Assembly: GCA_022826345.1 (NCBI GenBank)
Contig: JAJDVB010000090.1
Coordinates: forward strand, 1-27,278
Source: Alphaproteobacteria bacterium
GTDB lineage: Bacteria; Pseudomonadota; Alphaproteobacteria; UBA828
Direction: 5' to 3'
DNA: 27,278 nt
In this document: one piece after another, positions 8,783 to 16,206 of the stretch
How the letters are laid out: each line of letters starts with the position of its first letter
How positions within the stretch are numbered: the stretch's first letter is position 1
Notes under the pieces: model-generated
Told to the model about the DNA's origin: nothing
Database searches by the model: none
The model's input: only the letters and a program-made list of their open reading frames with translations
Made by a program: the position numbers and the translations under genes

Positions 8783-9726
8783 GACCGCGCCCTCACGACG
8801 AAGAGCGAGACGGCGACGACGATGATGACGCCTTCCACGATCCACAGGTAGAAGTTCGAGACGTTCAGGAAGTTCAGCACGTTCGCCAGAAGGGCGAGCA
8901 GGATGACGGCCAGGAACGTGCCCAGCACACCGCCGCGCCCGCCGGCGAGCAGGGTACCGCCCACGATCACCGGTGTGATCGACCGCAAATCGAACCCGAT
9001 TCCGGCGCGCGGATCGCCCACGCCGAACCGGCCCACCAGGTAGATTGCGGCCAGCGCGACGATGAAGCCGGAGAGCGCATAGATCAGCACCTTGGTCAGC
9101 CTGACCGGGACACCGGAGATCGTCGCCGCCCGCTCGTCATCGCCGATGGCGTAGACGCGGATGCCGAAGCGGGTGCGCCAGAGCACGAAGCCGACGATCA
9201 CATAGGCCGCGACGACGAAGAGCGTTCCCCACGGCAGGAAGCCGAAGAATCGGGCGTAGACGATGTCTTCGAAGAAGATCGGCACGGAGCCGGAGGGTTG
9301 CTTGGTATGGAGCAGCGCCGCGCCCGCCATGATGGTCGATGTCGCGAGCGTCACGATCAGGGGATGAATGCCGCTGAAGGCGACGATCCCGCCGGTGACC
9401 GCACCGATCGCCGTGCCGAGCGCGAGGATGGCGATATAGGCGGCGGTGAAGGTTGCCGGATCGGACCCGGCGAAGGTGGCGAACAGCACCGAGAGGAGGC
9501 CCAGCAACCCAGCAAAGGAGAGGTCGATGCCGCCCGACAGGATCACCACCGTCTGGGCCAGCGCAACCAGCGCGAGCGCCACCAGCTGGTCCTGCACGTT
9601 TGCGATGTTGAGCACGGTGACGAAGCGGTCCGACGAGAACACGCCGACGATGAAGACCGCCGCGATCAGCCCGATGATCGCCAGGTGGACGTTCTGAAAG
9701 CGGACCGCGCGCGCGAGGTCAGACAT
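8779..9726 (-). CDS. Ribose-type ABC transporter permease (BPD_transp_2 family), first permease
   Basis: A 315-residue RbsC-like membrane protein. Visible features are the first hydrophobic segment HLAIIGLIAAVFIVGVFSSD, VALAQTVVILSGGIDLSFAGLLGLLSVLFA, AFSGIHPLIVTLATSTIMAGAALL and DLRSITPVIVGGTLLAGGRGGVLGTFLAVILLALLANVLNFLN. The pairing of two different permeases with one double-domain ATPase is common in this transporter class. I chose the ATG at 9726, which overlaps the ATPase gene by eight bases (ATGTCTGA); a GTG at 9747 would add seven residues and cannot be excluded. The Shine-Dalgarno sequence is weak, in keeping with translational coupling. Confidence 0.93.
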   Translation of the reverse strand: MSDLARAVRFQNVHLAIIGLIAAVFIVGVFSSDRFVTVLNIANVQDQLVALALVALAQTVVILSGGIDLSFAGLLGLLSVLFATFAGSDPATFTAAYIAILALGTAIGAVTGGIVAFSGIHPLIVTLATSTIMAGAALLHTKQPSGSVPIFFEDIVYARFFGFLPWGTLFVVAAYVIVGFVLWRTRFGIRVYAIGDDERAATISGVPVRLTKVLIYALSGFIVALAAIYLVGRFGVGDPRAGIGFDLRSITPVIVGGTLLAGGRGGVLGTFLAVILLALLANVLNFLNVSNFYLWIVEGVIIVVAVSLFVVRARS

Positions 9727-11239
9727 TCGGTCGGGGCGCGACGCCACCCGTCGCGGCGGCGGCCACCGCCATGATTCCGTCCTCGGTAATGGCGGCGCCT
9801 ATCAGTTCCGCGACCAGCGCACCGTCGCGCATGACGTGGACGCGGTCGCACAACCCGACGACCTCGATCAGCTCGGAGGAGATGACCAGGACGGCCACGC
9901 CCTCTTCGGCCAGGCGGCGCAGGGTGCGGTAGATCTCCGCCTTGGTGGCGACATCCACGCCGCGGGTCGGCTCATCGAGAAGCAGAACCTTCGGGGTATT
10001 TTCCAAGAGCCGGCCGATCAGCACCTTCTGCTGGTTGCCGCCGGAGAGCGCCGAGATGGGCTGCCCGACATGATCCACGACGACCTTGAAGCGCTCGACG
10101 ACGGAGCGGGAGCGCTCCTCCTCGTTGCGCGGAGACAGCGCGAGCGCCTGGGCGCCTTTGCCCAGCGTCGATGCCGCGAAGTTCCAGGCGACCGAGGCTT
10201 CGGGGAAGAGGCCGTTGGCCTTGCGGTCTTCCGTCAGCATGGCGAGACCGCCGGCGAGGCTGCGGCCGGGCGAGCGCCTGCTGTAGGCCTTGCCTGAGAG
10301 CTCGACGGCGCCGCTGCCGCGCGCCGCGCCGAAGATCGCGAGCGCGAGCTCGGTTCTCCCGGAGCCGACCAGGCCCGCCAGCCCCACGATCTCGCCGGGG
10401 CGGAGATCCAGGTCGATCGGCGCCGCGCTACCCTCTGCGACGAGGCCGCGCAGCGAGAGCGCCGGTTCCGCGTCGGCCGCCGGCCCGCTCTTGGGCGGGA
10501 ACAGCTCGCCCAGGCTGCGGCCGACCATGGCGGCGACAACCCTGTCGTGGTCATAGTCGGCGATCGGCCCCGACGAGGTGACGTCGCCATCCTTCAGGAC
10601 GCAGATGTCGGTGCAGACTTCAAAGATCTCGTCCAGGCGGTGCGAGACGTAGACCAGCCCCATCCCCTGATCCCGCAGGTCGCGCAGAATCCGGAACAGA
10701 TGATCGATTTCCCGGTGCGAGAGCACCGCCGTCGGCTCATCCAGAATCAGCACGCGGGCCCTGGACCGAAGCGCCTTGGCGATTTCCACCATCTGCGCCT
10801 CGGCCACACTGAGCCGGTCGAGCGTCGTGTCGGGGTCCAGATCGATGCCCAGCTCCTGGAGCAGGCCCGCGCAGTCCCAGCGAAGCGTGCGCCGGTCGAC
10901 CAGGCCGAGCCGGTTGCGCGGCTCCTTCTCCAAAAACACGTTCTCGGCCACCGTGAGCGCCGAGATGGTCGAGAACTCCTGGTGGACGACGGCGATGCCG
11001 GCGGCAATCGACTCCTTCGGCCCGGCGAAGGCCACCGGTTCGCCGTCCAACAGGACCTGCCCGGCCGACGGCGTATAGACGCCGGTCATGAGCTTGATGA
11101 GGGTCGACTTGCCGGCGCCGTTCTCGCCGCAGAGCGCGATGTTGCGCCCGGCAATGACCTCGAAATCGACGTTGCGGAGGACCTCGTTGCTGCCGAAGGA
11201 TTTGGTCAAGCCCCGTGCGGCAAGCACCGGATCAGCCAT
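9719..11239 (-). CDS. Ribose-type sugar ABC transporter ATP-binding protein with two ABC domains
   Basis: A 506-residue RbsA/MglA-like ATPase that energises the two permeases just downstream. The N-terminal domain has Walker A GENGAGKST (38-46), the signature LSVAEAQMVEIAKAL and Walker B VLILDEPTAVL. The C-terminal domain has the degenerate Walker A GLVGSGRTELALAIFG, typical of the class, followed by LSGGNQQKVLIGRLL and VLLLDEPTRGVDVATKAEIY. The ATG at 11239 is preceded by GGAGGAAAGG, a strong ribosome-binding site, which fits independent initiation after the 90-bp hairpin-containing gap that follows the binding-protein gene. The substrate is set by the binding protein and is not known. Confidence 0.95.
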   Translation of the reverse strand: MADPVLAARGLTKSFGSNEVLRNVDFEVIAGRNIALCGENGAGKSTLIKLMTGVYTPSAGQVLLDGEPVAFAGPKESIAAGIAVVHQEFSTISALTVAENVFLEKEPRNRLGLVDRRTLRWDCAGLLQELGIDLDPDTTLDRLSVAEAQMVEIAKALRSRARVLILDEPTAVLSHREIDHLFRILRDLRDQGMGLVYVSHRLDEIFEVCTDICVLKDGDVTSSGPIADYDHDRVVAAMVGRSLGELFPPKSGPAADAEPALSLRGLVAEGSAAPIDLDLRPGEIVGLAGLVGSGRTELALAIFGAARGSGAVELSGKAYSRRSPGRSLAGGLAMLTEDRKANGLFPEASVAWNFAASTLGKGAQALALSPRNEEERSRSVVERFKVVVDHVGQPISALSGGNQQKVLIGRLLENTPKVLLLDEPTRGVDVATKAEIYRTLRRLAEEGVAVLVISSELIEVVGLCDRVHVMRDGALVAELIGAAITEDGIMAVAAAATGGVAPRPNV

Positions 11240-11281
11240 GTCGCCTTTCCTCCGGGGGACGCCATCCGGCCGCCGTGGCGA

Positions 11282-11311
11282 ACGGCCCCGCAGCGGGCGC
11301 GGCGGGGCCGT
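11282..11311 (-). promoter_or_regulatory. Intercistronic hairpin after the ribose-type binding-protein gene
   Basis: ACGGCCCCGC (11282-11291) and GCGGGGCCGT (11302-11311) form a perfect ten-base stem with a ten-base loop. It starts 19 bases after the binding-protein stop. No U-run follows in the minus-strand transcript, so a full terminator is unlikely. A 3'-end-protecting or attenuating hairpin that raises binding-protein output over the membrane components is the usual reading, as in malE-malF. Confidence 0.6.
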
Positions 11312-11329
11312 CTGCCATTTGTCGGCGCT

Positions 11330-12457
11330 TTACCTCGGATAGTCGGCCGAGAAGGTCTCCGGATCGTAATCGGGGCCCACGCCGCTAGACATGATCACCG
11401 AGCCAGGCTTGTCCATCAGGGCATAGTCCTTGACGTAGACATCCGCCTGGACCGACGCGGTCTCCGCGCCCTCGGAGACGACGATCTGCTGGTTCACCTC
11501 GATCCGGCGCGGAATGCCCTTGCCGGCCAGCACATCGAACAGCAGCTCGAACGACACCGCGCCCATGGCCGGCGGGTAGTCGATGCCCACCATCGGCACC
11601 TGGTTCTGCACGCTCAGCTGGTACATCGCGTTGAAGTCCCCGCCGGTGTGCGGCGGAATCGCGCCGGCCTCGTAGCCGGCGGCGAGGAAGGCCTCGATCG
11701 AGCCCGAGCCCTGCAGGCCGGAATCGGCCCAGACGCCGGCGATATCCTGGCCGTACTTCTGGATCAGGGCGGACATGATCGTCTTGCCGTTGGCCGGCGA
11801 CCACGAGGTGTACTGGACCTCCAGAACCTCGATGCCGGGATACTGGTTGAAGACTTCGTGCGCCGCCTTGATCCGGTTCTCAGCCGGCGACGCTCCGGCC
11901 AGGCCGCCCAGCATTACGACCTTGCCCTCGAAGTTGAGCGTCTCGGCCAGCCACTGGGCGGAGATGCGCCCCAGCGCCTGGTCGGAGGCGGTGACGAAGG
12001 TGATGTAGCTGTCCTTCGACGTGACCTCGCGGTCCACCAGAACGATCGGAACGCCGCTCTTGTTCGCCCGCCGCAATGCGGGATCGAGCGCTTCGGCGGT
12101 CGCCGGGCTGACCAGGAGGATGTCGACGCCCTGGGCGAGCAGGTCCTGAATGTCGGCGGCCTGCTTGGAGGGGTTGTCGTTGGCATCGGTGATGATGAAG
12201 CGCTCCAGCTTGTCCTTGTTGCGCTCGGCGGCGGCCTCGATGCCGTGCAGCATGGCCACGCGCCAGGGATTGGAGAGGCTCGCGTTCGAGAAGCCGATGA
12301 CGTAAGGGCCGTCCTTCTTGTGCTCGGCCGCGTCGTAGATGTCGACGCTGCCGGGGTTCCACAGGAAGGTGCGGGGAACGCCCTCGTAGTCGGCGCTCGC
12401 GGATGCGGCAAAAAGTATCCCGGCGACGGCCAGGGCGCAGATCTTGAGCAGTTTCAT
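11330..12457 (-). CDS. Ribose-type ABC transporter periplasmic substrate-binding protein
   Basis: A 375-residue periplasmic binding protein of the Peripla_BP_4/RbsB class. A Sec signal peptide is visible (MKLLK, then a hydrophobic core, with likely cleavage after ASASA at about residue 22). The mature protein starts with an extra 25 to 30 residues before the first strand PYVIGFSNASLSNPWRVAMLHGIEAAA. Family motifs follow: NDNPSKQAADIQDLLAQGVDILLVSPA, GVPIVLVDREVTSKDSYITFV, AENRIKAAHEVFNQYPGIEVL and GVWADSGLQGSGSIEAFLAAG. The ATG at 12457 follows AGGGAGAGAG. It heads the second transporter block, 166 bp after the DUF993 gene, so an internal promoter is possible; a 12-bp palindrome lies in that gap. 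Confidence 0.94.
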   Translation of the reverse strand: MKLLKICALAVAGILFAASASADYEGVPRTFLWNPGSVDIYDAAEHKKDGPYVIGFSNASLSNPWRVAMLHGIEAAAERNKDKLERFIITDANDNPSKQAADIQDLLAQGVDILLVSPATAEALDPALRRANKSGVPIVLVDREVTSKDSYITFVTASDQALGRISAQWLAETLNFEGKVVMLGGLAGASPAENRIKAAHEVFNQYPGIEVLEVQYTSWSPANGKTIMSALIQKYGQDIAGVWADSGLQGSGSIEAFLAAGYEAGAIPPHTGGDFNAMYQLSVQNQVPMVGIDYPPAMGAVSFELLFDVLAGKGIPRRIEVNQQIVVSEGAETASVQADVYVKDYALMDKPGSVIMSSGVGPDYDPETFSADYPR

Positions 12458-12475
12458 GGTTCTCTCTCCCTCTCT

Positions 12476-12487
12476 TGCAAATTTGCA
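12476..12487. promoter_or_regulatory. Palindrome TGCAAATTTGCA upstream of the ribose-type binding-protein gene
   Basis: A perfect 12-base palindrome 18 bases before the start codon and just upstream of the purine-rich ribosome-binding site. It is AT-rich in a GC-rich region and could be an operator. Its centre differs from the ATCGAT-centred sites near the LacI gene, so it would belong to another regulator. The remaining part of the 166-bp gap shows no small gene and no clear promoter boxes. Confidence 0.35.
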
Positions 12488-12623
12488 CGCCGGTCATGTC
12501 GAAGCGGGTATGGCGGTTCCCGCTGGGTTGTCAGGCGTGAATGTTAGTTGAGCGCTTTAGGCGAGGCCATGTCTGAAGTGGCCGGTTGCTGCGGCGTCCG
12601 ACGTGATGGAATGGCTCGCCCAA

Positions 12624-13796
12624 TCACGCCTCGACCCCATAAAGGCGGAGGAACGAGCGCATGCGTGCGACGGCGCGTTCGGGGTCGCGCAGCAGGCCGG
12701 CGGCATCGGCCAGGCGGAACAGGTCGGTGAAGTAGGGCAGCGGCCGCATCGCCTGCGCGCCGCCGATCATCACGAAATGGTCCTGGAAGCCGTTGAGGTA
12801 GGCCAGAAACACGACGCCCGTCTTGTAGTGCTGGGTCGGTGCCCGGAAGATCAGGCGCGACAGCGGAACGGTCGGCGCCAGCAGCCGGTGGTATGTCGTC
12901 GGGTCGTTCTCCGCCAGCGCGGAGAGAGCCGCCGAGGCAGCCGGCGCGATCGGATCGAAGATACCCAGCAGCGCGTCGCTGTGGCCCTGGTCGTCACCTT
13001 CGATCAGCGCCGGGTAGCTGAAGTCGTCGCCCGTATACATCCTGACGCCATCGGGCAAGCGCCGACGCATCTCGATTTCCTTGCGCTCGTCCAGCAGGGA
13101 GAGCTTGATCCCGTCGATCCTGGCGACGTTGGCGTGGATCACGGCCAGCGCCGTCTCGAGCGCGGGCGGGAACTCCGCTGCGCCCCAGTAGCCCGCGAGC
13201 TGCGGGTCGAACATCTCCCCCAGCCAGTGCAGGATCACCGGCTCGTCGGCCTCGGCCAGCACGCGGGCGTAGACGGCCTCGTAGTCGGAGGGGCCGGTCG
13301 CGATGCGGGCCAGCGCGCGGCTCGCCATGAGGACGACCCGCCCACCCGATTTCTGCACGGCAGCGAGCTGCTCCAGGTAGGCGGCGACAACGCCGTCGGG
13401 CGCGCGTGCCTCGGCGGGGTCGAGGTGGTCGGTGCCGACGCCGCAGACGATGCGCTCCCGCTCCGCTGGCGCCACAGCGGCGAGCGAGCGCTCGATCAGC
13501 GCCCTGGCGGCAGGCCAGTCGAGGCCCATGCCGCGCTGGGCCGTGTCCATCGCCTCCGCGACGCCGAGCCCGAGATCAAGAACGTGGCGGCGGAAGGCCA
13601 GCGTGGCGTCCCAATCAATCGCCGGACTCAGATTGGGCTCCTGTGCCGCGAACGGATCGGCCACGACATGCACCGCCGCAAACGCCGTGCGGTTGAAGCG
13701 GTGCGGGCCGGCCGGCGTCTCGATCGGTGTGGCCTTCAACTCGTAGGCGGCCAGACGGCCCGTCTTGTCGGGGAGATGGATCGCGAGAGCCGTCAT
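12624..13796 (-). CDS. DUF993 family protein (dihydrodipicolinate-synthase-like TIM barrel)
   Basis: A 390-residue protein that I recognise as DUF993 (Pfam PF06187), a family distantly related to the class I aldolase-type dihydrodipicolinate synthases and without an established reaction. Segments that fit are the central ERIVCGVGTDHLDP, GGRVVLMASRALA, EPVILHWLGEMFDPQLAGYWG, DGIKLSLLDERKEIEMRRRLP (its lysine is the best candidate for a Schiff-base residue) and MYTGDDFSYPALIEGDDQGHSDALLGIFDPIAP. The ATG at 13796 is preceded by GGTGAC and lies 15 bp after the upstream GMC gene; a TTG at 13808 is less likely. Placement between dehydrogenases and a sugar importer suggests carbon-carbon bond chemistry on an oxidised intermediate (inference). 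Confidence 0.85.
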   Translation of the reverse strand: MTALAIHLPDKTGRLAAYELKATPIETPAGPHRFNRTAFAAVHVVADPFAAQEPNLSPAIDWDATLAFRRHVLDLGLGVAEAMDTAQRGMGLDWPAARALIERSLAAVAPAERERIVCGVGTDHLDPAEARAPDGVVAAYLEQLAAVQKSGGRVVLMASRALARIATGPSDYEAVYARVLAEADEPVILHWLGEMFDPQLAGYWGAAEFPPALETALAVIHANVARIDGIKLSLLDERKEIEMRRRLPDGVRMYTGDDFSYPALIEGDDQGHSDALLGIFDPIAPAASAALSALAENDPTTYHRLLAPTVPLSRLIFRAPTQHYKTGVVFLAYLNGFQDHFVMIGGAQAMRPLPYFTDLFRLADAAGLLRDPERAVARMRSFLRLYGVEA

Positions 13797-13811
13797 CGTG
13801 TCACCCAACCG

Positions 13812-15398
13812 TCAGATCAGGCCGCGTACATGGTCGGCGCCCTTCTCCGCCACCATGATCGTCGGCGCGTTGGTGTTGCTGCTGGGCACGAACGGCATGA
13901 CGGACGAGTCGATGACGCGCAAGCCGTCCAGCCCACGTACCTTCAACGCAGGATCCACCACCGCCATGTCGTCGGAGCCCATCTTGCAGGTGCCGACCGG
14001 GTGGTAGTCGGTCTTGCCCACCTTGCGGGCGTAGGCGGCGATGTCGGCGTCGCTCCGCACGTATGGGCCCGGATAGCGCTCGCACAGGATGAAGGGGCGG
14101 AACGCGTCCTGCGCCATGATCTCGCGCGCGAGCTTGAAGCCCCTGAGCGACATCTCGCGATCGTAAGCGTCGCCCCAATAGTTGGGGTCGATCACGGGCG
14201 GCGAGCGCGGATCGGAATCCCGCAGCGTCACCGTGCCGCGCGCTCGCGGCCGGGTGAAGCACGAGTTGAGGGTGACGCCGGCGTTCTTAAGCTTGGCGAG
14301 GCCGTGCTCCAGGCCCGAGCCCAGCACGAAGTGAAGCTGAATGTCGGGCGATCTGGCTTGCGCGTCGGCGTACCAGAACCCGCCGGCGTCGATCAGCGTC
14401 GACGCGATCGGTCCCTGCCGCAGCACCACGTACTGCAGGATGGCCCAGAGGGTGCGGTGGGGCTGCTTGACCTTGTCGTAGCTGAAGTCGCCGCGGCATT
14501 CGCTCACCACGTAGACGTCGAAGTGGTCCTGCAGGTTCTGCCCGACGCCGGGCAGGTCGTGAACCACGTCGATGCCCAGCGCATTCAATTCATCTCCCCG
14601 GCCGATACCGGAGAGCATCAGCAGCCTGGGCGAGCCGATGGCGCCTGCGCTGACGATGATCTCGCGTTCGACCCGCACGCGCGCGGTCCTCTCGCGGCGG
14701 CCGTGGTCGACCCCGACCGCGCGGCCGTTCTCGACGACCACGCGGGTCGCCATAGTGCGGGTTTCTACCGTGAGGTTGGGCCGCGCCATCGCGGGCCGGA
14801 GATAGGCGTCGGACCCGCTGCAACGCCGGGCGTCGCGGTTGGTCACCTGATAGTAGCCGCAGCCCTCCTGCACCGCGCCGTTGAAGTCGGGGTTGAAGGG
14901 CAGCCCGGCCTGCTGCGCCGCGCGCACGAATGCGGCCGATATCGGCAAGGGGCGGACAGGGTCGCTGACTCCAAGGGGACCGCCGGAGCCGTGGTAGTCG
15001 TTGTGGAAGCGCTCGTTGTCCTCGGGCCGCTTGAAGTAGGGCAGCACGTCGGCGTAACCCCAGCCGGCGCAGCCCGCCTCGGCCCAGGCGTCGTAGTCCC
15101 TGGCGTTGCCACGCGCGTAGATCATGGCGTTGATCGAGCTGCCGCCGCCCAGCACGCGCCCCTGCGGGTACCACATCGCACGCCCGTCGAACTCGCGCTG
15201 GGGCGCCGTGGAATAGCCCCAGGTGTGGGACGTGCCGGTCAGCTTGGCGAAGCCGGCGGGTGCGCGGATGTAGGGGTGCCGGTCGCTGCCGCCAGCCTCC
15301 AGCAGCAAGACGGAGACGGCCGGGTCTTCGGAAAGCCGCGCCGCGAGACAGCAGCCGGCAGGCCCCGCGCCCACGATGACGTAGTCGTAGGCGCGCAC
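13812..15398 (-). CDS. GMC family FAD-dependent alcohol dehydrogenase (choline-dehydrogenase-like)
   Basis: A 528-residue glucose-methanol-choline oxidoreductase that oxidises an alcohol using FAD. Order of features: the dinucleotide motif YDYVIVGAGPAGCCLAARL near the start, GMC signature 1 around WYPQGRVLGGGSSINAMIYARG, signature 2 GAIGSPRLLMLSGIG, and the C-terminal catalytic pair His about 466 (YHPVGTCKMG) and Asn about 510 (SSNTNAPTIM). No signal peptide is seen. The start is GTG at 15398, two bases after the SDR stop codon; a longer open frame upstream only overlaps the SDR gene and is not credible. The Shine-Dalgarno is weak, so coupling to the SDR is likely. Choline itself is not implied, because no betaine genes are near. 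Confidence 0.93.
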   Translation of the reverse strand: MRAYDYVIVGAGPAGCCLAARLSEDPAVSVLLLEAGGSDRHPYIRAPAGFAKLTGTSHTWGYSTAPQREFDGRAMWYPQGRVLGGGSSINAMIYARGNARDYDAWAEAGCAGWGYADVLPYFKRPEDNERFHNDYHGSGGPLGVSDPVRPLPISAAFVRAAQQAGLPFNPDFNGAVQEGCGYYQVTNRDARRCSGSDAYLRPAMARPNLTVETRTMATRVVVENGRAVGVDHGRRERTARVRVEREIIVSAGAIGSPRLLMLSGIGRGDELNALGIDVVHDLPGVGQNLQDHFDVYVVSECRGDFSYDKVKQPHRTLWAILQYVVLRQGPIASTLIDAGGFWYADAQARSPDIQLHFVLGSGLEHGLAKLKNAGVTLNSCFTRPRARGTVTLRDSDPRSPPVIDPNYWGDAYDREMSLRGFKLAREIMAQDAFRPFILCERYPGPYVRSDADIAAYARKVGKTDYHPVGTCKMGSDDMAVVDPALKVRGLDGLRVIDSSVMPFVPSSNTNAPTIMVAEKGADHVRGLI

Positions 15399-15400
15399 GG

Positions 15401-16198
15401 TCAGAGCCGCTGGATTGAGAGGCCGCCGTCGACGTGGACGACGCTGCCGGTGGCGAATGCGAAGTCGCCGCGCACCAGGGCAGCGGTCGCGCGCGCGACA
15501 TCCGCCGGCTCGCCCCATCGCCGGATCGGAGTCAGCCCGCCGGCAATGGCGCGGTCGTACTTGTCCTTGACGCTCGCGGTCATGTCGGTGCGGATGATGC
15601 CGGGCCGCACTTCGAAGACCGAGACATCTTCGTCGGCGAGGCGCAGCGCCAGCAGCTTGGTGAGCATGGCGAGCCCTGCCTTGGAGATGCAGTACTCGCT
15701 GCGCTCCGGCGTGGCCATCTCCGCGCTGACCGAGCCGATGCTGACGATGCTGCGGCGGAAGCCGTCGGTGCGTGGGTGCGCCACCATCCACTTGGCGACG
15801 CACTGGCTGAGAAAGAATGTGCCCCGGAGGTTGATCCCCATGACCCGGTCAAAGGCCTCCGGCGTCGTCGTCAGCATATCGCCGCGCCGGGGCCACACGA
15901 TGCCTGCGTTGTTGACCAGCACGTCGAGCCCGCCGCCCCAGTCGACCACGCTCTCGACCAACGGGTTGTGGCCTTCGAGATCGGCGAGGTCGCTCTGGAC
16001 GTAGAGCGCCCGGCCGCCGGCCGCCTCGATGCCGCGTAGCACCGGATCGTCGGCCTCTGCCGGCGGGAGATCGGTGTAGGCCACGTCGCATCCGGTTGCG
16101 GCCATCCCGACGGCGATGGCCGCGCCGATACCGCGCCGGGCGCCGGTGACGAGCGCGACGGGGCGGCTGTCGAGCGTAGAGATCGAGGTATCGGTCAT
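15401..16198 (-). CDS. Short-chain dehydrogenase/reductase (SDR), 3-oxoacyl-ACP-reductase-like
   Basis: A 265-residue classical SDR that uses NAD(P) to interconvert an alcohol and a ketone. Seen in order: cofactor motif TGARRGIG (18-25), NNAG (96-99), catalytic Ser about 156 in SIVSIGSVS, and Tyr about 169 with Lys about 173 in YCISKAG. RPGIIRTDM and the C-terminal FATGSVVHVDGG are also typical. An acidic residue after the second strand (YTDLPPAE) hints at NAD rather than NADP, but this is only a guess. The ATG at 16198 is eight bases after the stop of the cysteine-cluster GMC gene. Lying between two GMC genes, it probably works on the same carbon skeleton. Confidence 0.93.
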   Translation of the reverse strand: MTDTSISTLDSRPVALVTGARRGIGAAIAVGMAATGCDVAYTDLPPAEADDPVLRGIEAAGGRALYVQSDLADLEGHNPLVESVVDWGGGLDVLVNNAGIVWPRRGDMLTTTPEAFDRVMGINLRGTFFLSQCVAKWMVAHPRTDGFRRSIVSIGSVSAEMATPERSEYCISKAGLAMLTKLLALRLADEDVSVFEVRPGIIRTDMTASVKDKYDRAIAGGLTPIRRWGEPADVARATAALVRGDFAFATGSVVHVDGGLSIQRL

Positions 16199-16206
16199 GG
16201 GACCCG

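Noticed and set aside
11232..11318. A 28-codon open frame between the ribose-type binding-protein and ATPase genes
   Set aside because: It is mostly formed by the hairpin arms (Ala/Gly/Pro-rich), has no ribosome-binding site that I can see and overlaps the ATPase start and its strong Shine-Dalgarno sequence.
13812..15398. betA (choline dehydrogenase) as a specific gene name
   Set aside because: The fold and active-site residues fit the whole GMC family, and no betaine aldehyde dehydrogenase, betI or choline transporter lies nearby.
15399..15803. N-terminal extension of the GMC oxidoreductase over the SDR gene
   Set aside because: The FAD-binding motif begins immediately after the GTG at 15398; the extension is only a frame-shifted reading of the SDR gene.
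12603..16004. A very long plus-strand open frame (over 1100 codons) opposite the DUF993, GMC and SDR genes
   Set aside because: It is the antisense of four well-supported minus-strand genes. Its translation is rich in Arg, His, Val and Asp without domain resemblance, as expected from the complement of high-GC codons.
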